DNA of 64,000 nt from Pseudoscardovia suis. GTDB taxonomy: Bacteria; Actinomycetota; Actinomycetes; Actinomycetales; Bifidobacteriaceae. The notes beneath the pieces are model-generated. The model was not told the origin of the DNA, ran no database searches, and was given only the letters and a program-made list of their open reading frames with translations. Shown piece after piece: positions 10,300-20,436 of the stretch. Within the stretch, counting starts at the first letter, position 1; the number at the start of each line of letters is the position of its first letter. The DNA is taken from contig NZ_PGFC01000001.1 of assembly GCF_002797875.1 (NCBI RefSeq), positions 663,316 through 727,315 on the forward strand, in the 5' to 3' direction. Made by a program: the position numbers and the translations under genes.

Positions 10300-10522
10300 G
10301 ATGGACCTCCTTTGTGTAGGGTAGCGACCCGAAGGTCGCTTCGGACATTTAGCGATCGGCCTCTTTGCCAACCTGTAACCCCCATAATAACCCAAATTTC
10401 ACGAATGTCACTTTACGTTCAATCTCGGGCGTGGCTTATTGAACCGGGCTGGCGCCGCTCATTCTGGGATTCTCGCCTCGCGTCACCCACGGTCGGTCTG
10501 CACCTTCCCGTAGGGTGAACGC

Positions 10523-10866
10523 AGAGACCCCGCGATGGCCGCGGCGAAAGCTGAGGAACTTCCGGGCTCCGCAGAGCACGATGGCGGATAACGTCCGCCC
10601 AGGGTGACCTGAGAGATAGCGCAGCAGAGAACAGACCGCCCGCTTCGGCGAGCAAGGGTGAAACGGCGGTGCAAGAGACCACCGGACCCCCGGTAACGGC
10701 GGGTCGCATGGCAAGCCTCATCGGGAGCAAGGTCAAGCAGAAGGCGTTACGTGCTGCTCGCACAGCCTTCGGGTAGGCCGCTAGAGCCTGGCGGTGACGT
10801 CAGGTCGAGATGGATGGCCATCCGTCTGCCCAGCAGACGACAGAACCCGGGGTATGCGGGGTCTCT
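10523..10866 (+). ncRNA. rnpB: RNase P RNA
   Basis: Catalytic RNA that matures tRNA 5' ends. P1 is visible as AGACCCCGC (10525-10533) pairing with GCGGGGTCT (10856-10864). Between them are conserved RNase P landmarks: GAGGAA followed by CTTCCGGGCTCC near the 5' side, AAGGGTGAAACGGCGGTGC and AGAGACCACCGG in the middle, and GACAGAACCCGGGGTATG near the 3' end. About 344 nt, normal for a bacterial type A RNA. A possible -10 TAGGGT sits at 10511-10516. Ends are set from P1 and may be off by a few bases. The stretch 10300-10510 has only the hpf leader. 10867-11031 holds loosely repeated GATTCCGCGACA units and no gene. Confidence 0.93.
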
Positions 10867-11031
10867 TCCACTTCTATTCCGCGATGAGCATTCGGCAATA
10901 TCGCCCTTCGGCGGCATCGGCATTCCGCGACACAGGCATTGGTGACACCGGGATTCCGCGACATGTGATGCCGGCGTGCATTTCTGTGATGCTGATGCAC
11001 ATTCCCGTGATGCTGTGGCAACCGGGCTGCG

Positions 11032-12042
11032 TCAGGATTCGTCGATCAAGTAGCGGTCGGCCGCCGCGCGAAGATCCTGTGGCGAATGCCCCTTCCGCCC
11101 GCCTGCCGACCAAAACCTGCGCAGACGCGTCTCACGGTCCAATCCTTGCGTGCGGCGAGCTGTCTTCTGTGCAAGCTCATCCGCCGCCACGGCAAAACGT
11201 CCGGCATCCTCAGCATCCTGCACCGCATCATGGGCGATGCGCCGAGGAACGCCTTTGCGCAGCAACTCGCGCTCCGTGCCTCTGGCCCCCAGCAAACGCC
11301 CCAGGCAATGCTCCACCAATCCGCGCGCATAAGCTTGGTCGTCAAGCAATCCGACACGAATCAAATTGCCCACGACCCTTTCGACAACAGACGGGTCATA
11401 GCCTTTGCCCAGAAGACGCTCCTGCATATCGCGCACCGAGCGAGCCGACGCATCGAGAAGCCTCAGCGCCGCCTCCTGGCATTTATCCAAATCATGCGCG
11501 CGGTCTTCACTCTTGCCGAGGGTACGCGGAGCTCCATCCGTATCGTGACCGCCCGTCATGCGGTTTTCTGCGCCTTGCCAAGAACCAGCGCCGCGACGGC
11601 GACGGGTATGCCCGCCTCGCCCCTGGCGCCAGCCTCGCGATGAGTCCGCCGACGGCCGCGCCCATTCCTTTGTGGCGGACCCTCCAAAGGAACCCCTCGA
11701 GCGCAACAGGCTCCTGCTCGGCTGCGCAGCAGACGCCTCACAGTCACTGCCTTCGCCATCGGCTTCCCCGGCACTGGATTCCACAGTGCCAAATTCCCCT
11801 GTGCCGGATTCCCCAGCGCCGGGTTCCTTGGAATCAGCCTCCTTGAAGTCAGTTCCCTCGGAATAGGCTTCCTCGGAATTAGCCTTCTCAGGGTTGACCC
11901 TCTCGATGCCCGGCCTGTCATCACAGTCTCTCGCGGCAGCACTTTCTTTGCCGGTGACTGCCGTATCCGTTAAGGGCACGGCAGGGTCGCATACCCGAGG
12001 GTCTACTCCCCTGCCGCGAAGAAATTCCTCTGCTGAAATCAT
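11032..12042 (-). CDS. recX: RecX, RecA regulator, with long repetitive N-terminal extension
   Basis: RecX modulates RecA filaments. The RecX fold is the C-terminal part (about 180-336; e.g. LLDASARSVRDMQERLLGKG then VVGNLIRVGLLDDQAYARG). The first about 175 residues are unusual for the family: an N-terminal stretch, then eleven degenerate 5-residue repeats (50-104), then an Arg/Gly/Ser-rich segment. Typical RecX proteins are 150-200 aa. It follows recA by 40 bases, so both are likely co-transcribed from the SOS promoter. No clear Shine-Dalgarno precedes the ATG at 12042, so a later start is possible, although the frame stays open and recA-linked. Confident of family, less of start. Confidence 0.85.
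   Translation of the reverse strand: MISAEEFLRGRGVDPRVCDPAVPLTDTAVTGKESAAARDCDDRPGIERVNPEKANSEEAYSEGTDFKEADSKEPGAGESGTGEFGTVESSAGEADGEGSDCEASAAQPSRSLLRSRGSFGGSATKEWARPSADSSRGWRQGRGGHTRRRRGAGSWQGAENRMTGGHDTDGAPRTLGKSEDRAHDLDKCQEAALRLLDASARSVRDMQERLLGKGYDPSVVERVVGNLIRVGLLDDQAYARGLVEHCLGRLLGARGTERELLRKGVPRRIAHDAVQDAEDAGRFAVAADELAQKTARRTQGLDRETRLRRFWSAGGRKGHSPQDLRAAADRYLIDES
11731..11895 (-). repeat. 15-bp degenerate tandem repeat inside recX (about 11 copies)
   Basis: In-frame minisatellite. Read as protein it gives five-residue units such as NPEKA, NSEEA, YSEGT, DFKEA, DSKEP, GAGES, GTGEF, GTVES, SAGEA, DGEGS. On the plus strand most units begin TTCC. Copies are diverged but stay in phase without a frame break. 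Confidence 0.85.
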
Positions 12043-12082
12043 GCCAGTGTCAAAATCACGCCAATGATGGGATCACGCCGGA

Positions 12083-13309
12083 TCATGCTTCGGCGGCCTT
12101 GGCTGCGGAATCTGCGCCAGCGGGCTTTGCAGCCGCAGCCCCCGCATCCTGTCCCTTGCTGGTGGTACCGGCGGTAGCCGCGTTGGCTTTGGCCGCGGAG
12201 GCCGCGTCTCCGTCCTTCTTCGGTGAATCGGCATCCTCAGCCTCGGGCTCGGAGATGAGACCGTAGGCGACGCGAATCTGACGCTCCAGATCATCGCAGA
12301 TCTGAGGATTCTCCTTGAGATAGAGGCGGCACTTCTCACGGCCCTGCCCCAGCTGGTCACCGTTGGCGAGCGTGAACCACGAACCAGACTTGCGAATGAG
12401 GTCGCATTCCAACCCCATGTCGAGGATGCTGCCTTCGCGGCTGATGCCCTCGCCATACAGCACGTCGAATTCGGCGGACTTGAAGGGAGGAGCCATCTTG
12501 TTCTTGACGACCTTGACACGGGTGCGGCTACCGATGGCCGAATCGCCGTCCTTGATCGTCTGGATGCGACGGATGTCCATGCGCACGGACGAGTAGAACT
12601 TCAAAGCCATGCCGCCGGTCGTCGTCTCGGGGTTGCCGAAGAACACGCCGATCTTCTCACGAAGCTGGTTGATGAAAATGGCCATCGTGTTGGTCTGGGC
12701 GAGCGCCGGCGTGAGCTTGCGCAAAGCCTGGCTCATGAGTCGCGCCTGCAGGCCCACGTGGCTGTCTCCCATGTCGCCTTCGATCTCGGCCTTGGGGACG
12801 AGCGCCGCGACGGAATCGATGACGATGACGTCAAGCGCACCGGAACGCACGAGCATGTCGGCGATCTCGAGTGCTTGTTCGCCGTTGTCCGGCTGGGACA
12901 CGATGAGCTGATCGGTGTCAACGCCCAGCTTGCGTGCATACTCGGGATCAAGGGCGTGCTCAGCGTCAATGAACGCCGCCACACCACCGCCTCGCTGGGC
13001 ATTGGCGACGACATGCAGCGCAAGGGTGGTCTTGCCGGACGATTCCGGACCGTAGATCTCCACGACCCTTCCGCGGGGCAAGCCGCCGATGCCCAAGGCA
13101 AGATCCAACGCGATGGATCCGGTGGGGATGACGTCTACCTGCTGGTGCGGGTGATCCCCCAGACGCATGACAGCGCCTTTGCCGTAGCTTTTCTCCACTT
13201 GCTGAAGCGCCGTGGCGAGAGCCGCCGCGCGATTGTCCTGAGGCTTTCCGCCGCTCTTCTTGGCGGTTTGCGCAACCTTGGGCGCGGATTTTGCAGCCTG
13301 TGCAGCCAT
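12083..13309 (-). CDS. recA: Recombinase RecA
   Basis: ATP-dependent strand exchange and SOS co-protease. 408 aa. Walker A GPESSGKT at 87-94 and the L1/L2 region with [17 protein letters not shown] are intact. The C-terminal tail (about 350-408) is Ala-rich with acidic patches, longer than in E. coli. Start at 13309 with GGAG 5 bases upstream. Expression is controlled by the LexA-box promoter at 13470-13498, giving a leader of about 150 bases. Followed by recX on the same strand. Confidence 0.99.
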   Translation of the reverse strand: MAAQAAKSAPKVAQTAKKSGGKPQDNRAAALATALQQVEKSYGKGAVMRLGDHPHQQVDVIPTGSIALDLALGIGGLPRGRVVEIYGPESSGKTTLALHVVANAQRGGGVAAFIDAEHALDPEYARKLGVDTDQLIVSQPDNGEQALEIADMLVRSGALDVIVIDSVAALVPKAEIEGDMGDSHVGLQARLMSQALRKLTPALAQTNTMAIFINQLREKIGVFFGNPETTTGGMALKFYSSVRMDIRRIQTIKDGDSAIGSRTRVKVVKNKMAPPFKSAEFDVLYGEGISREGSILDMGLECDLIRKSGSWFTLANGDQLGQGREKCRLYLKENPQICDDLERQIRVAYGLISEPEAEDADSPKKDGDAASAAKANAATAGTTSKGQDAGAAAAKPAGADSAAKAAEA

Positions 13310-13469
13310 TGGGTCTCCTATTCCTGTTTCATGCGGTGGTTAGCCGCTCCGGTCCATCGCCGAAGACGGTAATGGACAGGGTACGCTCATCCGGCTTCAC
13401 CGCACGGCCTTTATGGCAAATGGGGATAAAATCGGGTCTCGGTGCGCACCTGCGAACCAACTGCGCACA

Positions 13470-13498
13470 AGTATAGTCGAACAGTTGTTCGAATCCAA
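13470..13498 (-). promoter_or_regulatory. recA promoter with embedded LexA (SOS) box
   Basis: On the minus strand: -35 TTGGAT (13493-13498), 17-base spacer, -10 TATACT (13470-13475). The spacer contains CGAACAACTGTTCG (13478-13491), a perfect match to the Gram-positive/actinobacterial LexA consensus CGAAC-N4-GTTCG, so LexA would sit directly on the polymerase site. Between this and recA (13310-13469) I see nothing else. Confidence 0.9.
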
Positions 13499-13522
13499 TC
13501 GACACGCCGAAGAAAAATCAAA

Positions 13523-13550
13523 GCCTGATGGCACCAAGGCACCATCAGGC
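13523..13550 (-). terminator. Terminator of the clgR-DUF3046 transcript
   Basis: 9-bp perfect stem GCCTGATGG / CCATCAGGC with a 10-nt loop; on the minus strand it is followed by TTTGATTTTTC. It separates the clgR unit from the recA promoter. The rest of 13551-13641 shows nothing. Confidence 0.85.
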
Positions 13551-13641
13551 ATCGGTATGTCTCATGCATCTCACCGCACATCACATCCACCGCCGGTGTG
13601 CATGCCACCGTCGGAGGGCATGCACGAGACCGACCAGCGGG

Positions 13642-13881
13642 TCAGCGTGCGGGCATGGGCGGAGCATTGTGGTCCTTGCCCCAGCGCCGGGAATCCGGGA
13701 TGTCCATCTGATCGCACAGCACGTTCCACACGACTCGCGGCTCTTCCCCGTCGGCAAGGGCCTCCACCACCGTGCGGTCATTCAGCTTGAACAGACGCTG
13801 GTCCCGTGACAGCGACCTGCCGTAGCTTCTTCCGAAAACCTCTTCGAGAAGTTCCCAGAACTCCCGTTCGCGCATCGACAT
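13642..13881 (-). CDS. DUF3046 family protein
   Basis: 79 aa, small cytoplasmic protein found in Actinobacteria next to recA. The family pattern is clear: EFWELLEEVFG at the start, RDQRLFKLNDRTVVEALADG in the middle, then a Val-Trp (EPRVVWNVLC). Function is unknown. Starts 3 bases after the clgR stop codon, so it is almost certainly co-translated with clgR. Two ATGs (13881 and 13875) are possible. Confidence 0.85.
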   Translation of the reverse strand: MSMREREFWELLEEVFGRSYGRSLSRDQRLFKLNDRTVVEALADGEEPRVVWNVLCDQMDIPDSRRWGKDHNAPPMPAR

Positions 13882-13884
13882 GAA

Positions 13885-14460
13885 TCAACGCCGAGCCGAG
13901 GAATCGACATGGGCGGCGCCGGACTGCTCGGCACGGGCGACACGCTCGGCAATCATCGTGAGCACTTCGGAAAGCTTGACTCCCAGCGCCTGGGTGATGG
14001 AGACGAGCAACTCGGAGCTGGCCTCCTTCTGGCCGCGCTCGACTTCCGACAGGTATCCAAGCGACACGCCGGCCTTCTGGGAGACCTCGCGAAGCGTCTT
14101 GTGGTCGGACGTGCGCAGCTCGCGCAGCACCTCGCCTTGGATCTTGCGCAGCGAGAACATGGAGTCGGACGGCGCCGGCTCCGCGACGGAACGCGCCTGC
14201 ACCTGCGGCGCCGTCTCCGTCGCCTCGGCGTTCACGCCCTTCTCCCAGTTGAGCCTCGCCTGCTCGCGCTCCTCCCTGATGCGGCGGTTGCGCTGGGCGA
14301 GGAGAATCTGCTGGCGGCGCATTTCAATAGCGCGCCTCTGCTCGGGGGTGAGCTCACGGGTCATGCGGCTGGCGGCGACGGACTCCTTCGCCGCAGCAGC
14401 GCGCATGGCTTCCTCCTGCTGTGCATTCCTCGTCTGCATCACATTGAGCGTATTCATCAT
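13885..14460 (-). CDS. clgR: ClgR-type transcriptional regulator
   Basis: Actinobacterial activator of clp protease and other stress genes. 191 aa from the ATG at 14460 (GGGGG 5 bases upstream). The C-terminal Xre-type helix-turn-helix (about 112-170) has the ClgR signature [20 protein letters not shown] then [11 protein letters not shown]. An N-terminal charged, probably coiled segment rich in Arg/Gln/Glu (about 25-80) is present. In relatives ClgR is itself a protease substrate; the Ala/Arg C-terminal end would fit but this is inference. Promoter contains direct CTTGAGT repeats. An extended start at 14514 is less likely. Confidence 0.88.
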   Translation of the reverse strand: MMNTLNVMQTRNAQQEEAMRAAAAKESVAASRMTRELTPEQRRAIEMRRQQILLAQRNRRIREEREQARLNWEKGVNAEATETAPQVQARSVAEPAPSDSMFSLRKIQGEVLRELRTSDHKTLREVSQKAGVSLGYLSEVERGQKEASSELLVSITQALGVKLSEVLTMIAERVARAEQSGAAHVDSSARR

Positions 14461-14577
14461 GTGTACCCCCGTTCCTTTCGTTGTATCCGTGATTGTTCGC
14501 ACCGGCCGCGTCACCAGGCCGGCATTGTCGTTATGCGTTCTCGTAAGCTCCTTCCAAGCTTTTTCTTGTCGCTACAC

Positions 14578-14619
14578 AGTATACCAAAACTTGAGTGTCA
14601 GTATCAAAACTTGAGTGTC
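14578..14619 (-). promoter_or_regulatory. clgR promoter with two direct CTTGAGT (HspR half-site) repeats
   Basis: On the minus strand: -35 TTGATA (14602-14607), 18-base spacer, -10 TATACT (14578-14583). A 14-base motif AAAACTTGAGTGTC (plus strand) occurs at 14586-14599 and again at 14606-14619, exactly 20 bases apart. CTTGAGT is the half-site of the HAIR operator bound by HspR. The remainder of the 14461-14779 gap shows nothing further. Confidence 0.6.
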
Positions 14620-14779
14620 GATATAGCAAGTTTTTGTATTTGGTTACCATATCACATACCGGCGCGACACACCATGCCGTTATGCAAACATATGGGGAAA
14701 TGCGAGCAAACTCACATTTCCCCTGTGCTTCCAGTTCCACGCTGGCATGGGCGCACGCAATGCGCATGCGGATCGGGCT

Positions 14780-15337
14780 TCACAGCCCCAAGCGCCCGGC
14801 AAGCGACTCCAGCACATGGAGCACCACGCCGCGTCGCACCTGTTCACGCGTGCCGCTGAGATGAAGCTCTTCCGCCTGGGCATCCAGGCCATGGGGCTCT
14901 GGCAGCGCGAACCCTACATAGACCAGGCCGGCGGGTTTGTTCCCATCCGGCCCCGGGCCGGCCACACCGGTGGTCGACAGGCCGATGACACAACCGCGTC
15001 GCGAGGCCGGCACGGAATACGCGGCGACCGCACCCACTGCCATCTGCTTGGCGACGTCGGGATGCACCGCGCCCTCCCGTTCCAGCAGCGCGGAATCCAC
15101 GCCCAGGATGTGTGCCTTGGCGGCGATCGCATAGGTGACGGCGGAACCCAGGAACACGTCGGACGCTCCCGGGATCCGCACGAAGGCATCGGCCAGCAGA
15201 CCGCCTGTCAACGATTCGGCGCTGCAGATGAACAGGCCTCGGGTGCGGCAGGCGTCTTCGATTCGCTTGGCCAGATCGTCGCATTCGGCGCGTTGTGATT
15301 CCATGGATTGCGCCTCGTCCTCATGCTCTAGTGACAT
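14780..15337 (-). CDS. CinA C-terminal domain protein (NMN amidohydrolase family)
   Basis: 185 aa, a stand-alone CinA C-domain (PncC type), which in tested homologues deamidates nicotinamide mononucleotide to recycle pyridine nucleotides. Family motifs: CSAESLTGGLLADAFVRIPG and TTGVAGPGPDGNKPAGLVYV. No N-terminal MocR-like domain. ATG at 15337 with GGAAGGG upstream; 12 bases after pgsA, same strand, so an operon. In many Actinobacteria this gene sits between pgsA and clgR/recA, as here. Confidence 0.92.
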   Translation of the reverse strand: MSLEHEDEAQSMESQRAECDDLAKRIEDACRTRGLFICSAESLTGGLLADAFVRIPGASDVFLGSAVTYAIAAKAHILGVDSALLEREGAVHPDVAKQMAVGAVAAYSVPASRRGCVIGLSTTGVAGPGPDGNKPAGLVYVGFALPEPHGLDAQAEELHLSGTREQVRRGVVLHVLESLAGRLGL

Positions 15338-15349
15338 AGACCCTTCCTT

Positions 15350-15994
15350 TCACGCCTTTCGGCCGAAACCGCCCGCCCGCTTCACTTGCGCCACATATAC
15401 GCCGCCTGAATACAGGCACAGCACGAGTGCGACGAGCACGACCGCATACGACAGCCAGTAATAGAACCCTTCGAATCCCGTGTTGCCTCCCACCAGGCTC
15501 CACATGGGGAAGATGACCATGCCCAGGCCGATGCATTCGAACAGGGTCTTGAGCTTGCCGGCATGGTTGGCTGCGATGACCGAGCCGCCGGTATCGATGA
15601 CGAAGAAGCGCATGATGGTGATGCCCAGCTCCCTGATGAGGAACAGCGCGGTGATGACCCAGCCTCCCGGGTTGAGTTCGCCGAAGGCGGCGAGCATCAC
15701 CAGCGCACCGCACACAAGCAGCTTGTCGGCGATCGGGTCGAGCAGCTTGCCCAGTTCGGTCACCTTGTTGTATTTGCGAGCCAGATACCCGTCAAGCTTG
15801 TCGCTGATTGCCGCGAGGACGAACAGCACGAACGCAGCCCACCGCGCACCGATGCCGCGCGAGCCGTCCGGGCCACCGATCCCCAGCATGATGAGGAACA
15901 CGACGACGAGCGCTATCCTGCCCATCGTGACGAAATTGGGAACGGTGCGCCATCCGTCCAACAAGGACGGACGATTTGATTGCTGCTGTGCCAT
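15350..15994 (-). CDS. pgsA: CDP-diacylglycerol-glycerol-3-phosphate 3-phosphatidyltransferase
   Basis: Makes phosphatidylglycerol phosphate in the membrane. 214 aa with several hydrophobic helices. The CDP-alcohol phosphotransferase motif is complete: D68-G69-x2-A72-R73-x8-G82-x3-D86-x3-D90. ATG at 15994 with GGAG upstream. First gene of a likely pgsA-cinA operon. A three-copy 17-bp repeat lies just upstream. Other CDP-alcohol transferases share the motif, but position beside cinA/recA supports pgsA. Confidence 0.93.
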   Translation of the reverse strand: MAQQQSNRPSLLDGWRTVPNFVTMGRIALVVVFLIMLGIGGPDGSRGIGARWAAFVLFVLAAISDKLDGYLARKYNKVTELGKLLDPIADKLLVCGALVMLAAFGELNPGGWVITALFLIRELGITIMRFFVIDTGGSVIAANHAGKLKTLFECIGLGMVIFPMWSLVGGNTGFEGFYYWLSYAVVLVALVLCLYSGGVYVAQVKRAGGFGRKA

Positions 15995-16047
15995 CGTTGT
16001 CTCCTGCCTGCGAAATCCGTGAGAACCTGCCTGAGCGAAGCGGCCGA

Positions 16048-16098
16048 GGTTTCCTCTTCGTGAAGGTTTCCTCTTCGTGAAGGTTTCTTCTTCGAATC
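16048..16098. repeat. 17-bp tandem repeat, three copies, upstream of pgsA
   Basis: Unit GGTTTCCTCTTCGTGAA at 16048-16064 and 16065-16081, third copy 16082-16098 with changes. Lies in the pgsA leader region. Could be slippage or a protein-binding repeat. Confidence 0.85.
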
Positions 16099-16231
16099 CC
16101 GTGCGGTCGTTTCACCACCGATTAGACACTATCACCTTCAGAGCGCAACGCTGTCACGCGATGCTGTCACATGCCACCATGCAACGCTGTCACGCGACTA
16201 CGCATATCGGCCACGCGCATGCAAAGAGGAC

Positions 16232-19200
16232 TCAGTAATCCGCATCCGCCCCGCCATAGGACCCGTAGTCCGCGTACGCGTCCGCCGGTGGCTCCTCGTC
16301 ATCCGGCCGTCCTGATGCACCGCCGAAACCGTCAGCCGAGCCCACCGAGGCGTCGGCGCTGCTGTCATCGCCCTCCAGCGAATCCGATTCGCCGCGTATG
16401 AACGCGAGCACCTGGGGCAGATCGTCGGGCTTGACGAGCACCTCACGCGCCTTCGAGCCTTCGGAGGGACCCACGACACCGCGGGATTCCAGCAGGTCCA
16501 TGATGCGCCCCGCCCTGGCGAATCCCAGATGCAGCTTGCGCTGGAGCATGGACGTGGAGCCGAATCCCGAGGTCACCACAAGGCGGGCGGCTTCGAGCAG
16601 CTCGTCCATGTCGCCGCCGATGTCCTCGGTCGCCTGCGCCTGCGCTTCCTTCTTGTCGGCCTGTTCGGCCATCTGGGTGATGTCCTGCCGGTATGCGGGC
16701 TTGCGCTGGTGGCGCACGAAGTCCACGACCTTGCGGATCTCGGATTCCGAGACCCACGATCCTTGCACGCGGGTGGGTTTGCTGGCTCCCATCGGCAGGA
16801 ACAGAGCATCGCCCTGGCCGATGAGCGTCTCGGCGCCGATGGAGTCGAGGATGACGCGCGAATCCGTGGCGGAGGACGTCGCGAAGGCAAGGCGGGACGG
16901 GATGTTGGCCTTGATGAGGCCCGTCACGACGTTCACGGACGGCCTTTGCGTGGCGAGCACGAGATGGATGCCTGCGGCTCGGGCGAGCTGGGTGATGCGC
17001 TGGATGGAGTCCTCGACCTCGTTCTTGGCGACCATCATGAGGTCGGCCATCTCGTCGACCACGACGACCAAATACGGGTACGGTGCGACCTTGCGCTTGG
17101 AACCGGCGGGCGCATGCACCTTTCCGGCGCGCACCGCCTCGTTAAAGTCCTTGATATGACGGTAGCCGAAGAAGCTCAGGTCGTCGTAACGCGACTCCAT
17201 CTCCTTGACCACCCATTCGAGCGCCTGGGAGGCCCGCTTGGGCGAGGTGATGATGGGCGTGAGCAGATGTGGGATGCCCGCGTACGCCGACAGTTCCACG
17301 CGCTTGGGGTCCACAAGGATCAGGCGCACCTGCTCGGGGGTGGCGCGCATGATGAGCGAGACGAGCATGGAGTTGATGAAGCTCGACTTACCCGATCCCG
17401 TGGCGCCTGCCACCAGCAGATGAGGCATTTTCGTCAGGTCGCATTTGACGAAACGGCCTTCGATGTCTTTGCCGACGCCGCACAGCATGGGGTTGGGGTC
17501 GTTGCGCATGATGTCGCTGCGCAGCACATCCCCCAGATGCACGATCTCGCGGTCTGCGTTGGGGATTTCGACGCCGATCGCGGATTTCCCGGGGATCGGC
17601 GAGATGATGCGCACATCCGAGCTGGCGACCGAATAAGCGATGTTCTTGCGCAGGCTCGTGACCTTCTCGACCTTGACGCCGGGACCGAGCTCGACCTCGT
17701 ATTGCGTGACGGAGGGTCCGCGGAGGAATCCGACGACCTTCGCATCCACGTCGAACTGTTCGAACGTGGAATTGAGCGCGGCGATGATGCGATCGTTCTC
17801 CTGGGTGCGGGCGGCGTGTGGCTTGCCATGCTCCAAAATCTCCGGATCAGGCAGCACATAAGGCGGCAGCATATGCTCGGGAACCGAGGCGCCATTCCCC
17901 GATTCGGCGTTCGCCTGGACGATGCCGGCAGCCTGGCCGGCGGCATCGTCAGCGTTCGTCTCTTCGTCGGAGCCGTATGCGCCTCCCGTGTGTTCCGGGG
18001 ACCCCGCCTGACCCTGCGGCGCCTGCTGGGCTTGCTGAGCGCGCTGCGCAACGGCGGCGATAGGCCGCGCGCTGCCTTCGACGCCTTGGTCCCGGATCAC
18101 CATCGGATGCGTGGCGTCGTCATAGTCCTCGTCCGTTGTCCCCTGTGCCGTCGGAGTCCCGTCGCCGAATTCCTGCCAGGGATCCTCGCCGCTCACATCC
18201 TGTACATCATCGCCCGCTGCAACGGCACGTCGCGGAGCCACACTCTGGCGCCTGTCAATGTCGTCAGCATCCGCCGCATGGTCGAAAGCTTGATCGGCAG
18301 CATAGGAATCCAGGGAATCGTCCGCCGAGTCCTTGCCACGGCGACGGAACCACTTCTTCCAGAACGGTTCGCGACGGGCAGGGGTGCTCTCGCCGGCGCC
18401 GTCCTCATCAGTGCCGTCATGGGAAGGCACGCCTTCTGCGAACTGCATCGTCCCGTCGCCCACGCGCACTTCGTTGGGGAATTGCTCACCGTCGTCAGCG
18501 TCACCATCGGCCGCTCCATCCGTGGAGTCGCCGATGAACGCGGTCTTGAGCTGGCTGAACTTGTCAGGAAGCTCCTCGACATGGGTATTGGCGATCATGA
18601 GGATCGCGAACAGCCCGATCACGACGAACACGATGATGGCGAACGGTTTCGACAGCCCCCAGCTCAAGGGACTGCCCAGGATGAAGCCGAAGAGCCCGCC
18701 CGCTTTCTGAAGCGTCTCGATATGGAACTCGCGGTCTCCGGAAGCCATCGCCGCATCCAGTATGGAGCAGATGGACCACATGAGCAGGCCCCAGCCGCAC
18801 AGGACCCGTGGATTGTTGGAATTACGGCCCGCGTTACGAAACAGCCTCAACGCCACGATGACGAACAGGACCGGAAGCACCACCGACATGACGCCGAACA
18901 GCGCTGACGAGCAATAGTGGAGGGCGCGTCCCAGCCAGCCGTCCACGCGGAACCATTCCGACGCGATGAACAGCACGGCGAACACCAGCAGCATGAAGCA
19001 CAGGCCGTCACGACGGTAGCTCTCGTCGTACTCCCCCACTCCTGTCAGGGAGCGGACCGTGTAGCCGAGGGCGCGCGGAACCGCCAGCAGCGCCTTGCGC
19101 CACCACGGTTCGACATAGGTCATCTCCTCGTCCTCGGCAGGGTCTCGACGCGAGCTTCGCCCGCCCGACCTGGGCGTCGAAGCCTGCGAGGACTCAGCGG

Positions 19201-19267
19201 ATGAAGCGTTTGACGAGCGCCTGGGGGCGGATTCCCCCGGCCTGCGGGAAGATGAACTACGTGCCAT
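16232..19267 (-). CDS. ftsK: DNA translocase FtsK/SpoIIIE
   Basis: Pumps chromosome ends apart at the division septum. 1011 aa. The N-terminal Ser/Arg-rich tail is followed by about four transmembrane helices (about 65-220) and a long Asp/Gly/Gln-rich linker. The FtsK motor has Walker A GATGSGKS at about residue 622, and a C-terminal winged-helix gamma domain ([20 protein letters not shown]) reads polarity sequences. About 60 extra acidic residues follow the gamma domain. No Shine-Dalgarno before the ATG at 19267; TATCCT lies 9 bases upstream, so a near-leaderless transcript is possible. Confidence 0.95.
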   Translation of the reverse strand: MARSSSSRRPGESAPRRSSNASSAESSQASTPRSGGRSSRRDPAEDEEMTYVEPWWRKALLAVPRALGYTVRSLTGVGEYDESYRRDGLCFMLLVFAVLFIASEWFRVDGWLGRALHYCSSALFGVMSVVLPVLFVIVALRLFRNAGRNSNNPRVLCGWGLLMWSICSILDAAMASGDREFHIETLQKAGGLFGFILGSPLSWGLSKPFAIIVFVVIGLFAILMIANTHVEELPDKFSQLKTAFIGDSTDGAADGDADDGEQFPNEVRVGDGTMQFAEGVPSHDGTDEDGAGESTPARREPFWKKWFRRRGKDSADDSLDSYAADQAFDHAADADDIDRRQSVAPRRAVAAGDDVQDVSGEDPWQEFGDGTPTAQGTTDEDYDDATHPMVIRDQGVEGSARPIAAVAQRAQQAQQAPQGQAGSPEHTGGAYGSDEETNADDAAGQAAGIVQANAESGNGASVPEHMLPPYVLPDPEILEHGKPHAARTQENDRIIAALNSTFEQFDVDAKVVGFLRGPSVTQYEVELGPGVKVEKVTSLRKNIAYSVASSDVRIISPIPGKSAIGVEIPNADREIVHLGDVLRSDIMRNDPNPMLCGVGKDIEGRFVKCDLTKMPHLLVAGATGSGKSSFINSMLVSLIMRATPEQVRLILVDPKRVELSAYAGIPHLLTPIITSPKRASQALEWVVKEMESRYDDLSFFGYRHIKDFNEAVRAGKVHAPAGSKRKVAPYPYLVVVVDEMADLMMVAKNEVEDSIQRITQLARAAGIHLVLATQRPSVNVVTGLIKANIPSRLAFATSSATDSRVILDSIGAETLIGQGDALFLPMGASKPTRVQGSWVSESEIRKVVDFVRHQRKPAYRQDITQMAEQADKKEAQAQATEDIGGDMDELLEAARLVVTSGFGSTSMLQRKLHLGFARAGRIMDLLESRGVVGPSEGSKAREVLVKPDDLPQVLAFIRGESDSLEGDDSSADASVGSADGFGGASGRPDDEEPPADAYADYGSYGGADADY

Positions 19268-19356
19268 AACGGCTCAAGGATACCAAACCCCCGAGCCGTT
19301 GTGGAGGGCACCCCGCGCGGCCGTGCTGACGCGAATCTTTACAAACGCATCCCTTA

Positions 19357-20436
19357 TTACGATTGCACACGCGCCTGCAGACGCGTCGTATGCAGCTGGC
19401 CCAGGTGATGCTGCACGTATTCGTCCGCTTGGGAGTCGATGGCGTCGTAATCGCCCGCGTCGGCGTGATGCACAATCTGCACCGCGCGTTCCACCAGCCC
19501 TTCGCTCGCCGCGGTCAGCCAATGGATGCGGGGGTCGCGCCCGAACCATCCCATCTGCTTGCGCGCAAGGCGCTTGGTGTGCTGGGCGATGTCGGCGAAC
19601 GCCTCGTCCTCGCTCATCAATCCGTCAAGGTAATCAGCAATCTGCTGGTATCCGAGCGCACGGGCGGCGGTGGGCCCCAGCCGCGGGCGCATGCGGACGA
19701 CCTCGTCGACGAAACCCTCGTCACGCATCTGCTGGGTGCGGGCGTCGATGCGTTCGTCCAGCTGCTCGCGGGGCATGTCCAGCCCGATTTGCACGGAGGG
19801 AATCACATACCGGTAACGCGGCAGCATGGAGGAATACGGCCGGCCGGTCAGTTCGATGACTTCCAGCGCCCGCACCGTGCGACGCGTGTTGTGCGGGTCC
19901 ATGTGCTCGGCTGCCTCAGGGTCTCGCCGCTGCAGCTCGTCGAACATCGCCTGCCCGCCTATCTCGTCGGCCTGCCGTTCAAGGCGTTCCCTCACCTGCG
20001 GGTCGGTGGGCGGGAAGCTGATGTCGTCGATGGCGGCGCGGGCATAGAGCCCGGAGCCTCCCACGAGAATCGGCCGCACTCCCCTGTCTTGCAGCTGGCT
20101 GATGCATTGGCGCGCCATCTGTTGGAACAGCGCAACGGACATGGTGTCCTGCGGGTCCATGCAATCGAGAAGATGATGGGACACTTGGGCACGTTCGGCG
20201 GCGGTGGGCTTGGCCGTGCCGATGTCCATGCCGCGGTACATCTGGTAGGCGTCGGCGTTAACGATTTCGCAAGGCGTGCCATCGGCCTGTTCCAGCGCCT
20301 TGGCGAGCGCGATGCCCAGGCTCGTCTTGCCGCTCGCGGTGGGGCCGACGATGGAGACGACCCGGCGGCCGGACGGTCCGGCGGAGGCTGCCGAACCAAC
20401 TGCCGTGATTGGATTCGCATCAGTGACGGACGGCAT
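19357..20436 (-). CDS. miaA: tRNA dimethylallyltransferase
   Basis: Adds a dimethylallyl group to A37 of tRNAs that read UNN codons. 359 aa. P-loop GPTASGKT at about 30-37, [17 protein letters not shown] substrate loop, and [13 protein letters not shown] are present. The start chosen (20436) has GGGGCAG upstream and lies 17 bases inside the end of miaB, so the two are translationally coupled; the frame continues to 20490 inside miaB without a ribosome site. Works directly before MiaB in the same modification pathway. Confidence 0.95.
   Translation of the reverse strand: MPSVTDANPITAVGSAASAGPSGRRVVSIVGPTASGKTSLGIALAKALEQADGTPCEIVNADAYQMYRGMDIGTAKPTAAERAQVSHHLLDCMDPQDTMSVALFQQMARQCISQLQDRGVRPILVGGSGLYARAAIDDISFPPTDPQVRERLERQADEIGGQAMFDELQRRDPEAAEHMDPHNTRRTVRALEVIELTGRPYSSMLPRYRYVIPSVQIGLDMPREQLDERIDARTQQMRDEGFVDEVVRMRPRLGPTAARALGYQQIADYLDGLMSEDEAFADIAQHTKRLARKQMGWFGRDPRIHWLTAASEGLVERAVQIVHHADAGDYDAIDSQADEYVQHHLGQLHTTRLQARVQS

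Noticed and set aside
10800..11021. ORFs on either strand through the RNase P RNA
   Set aside because: The RNA is identified by its P1 pairing and conserved core, so these frames are spurious.
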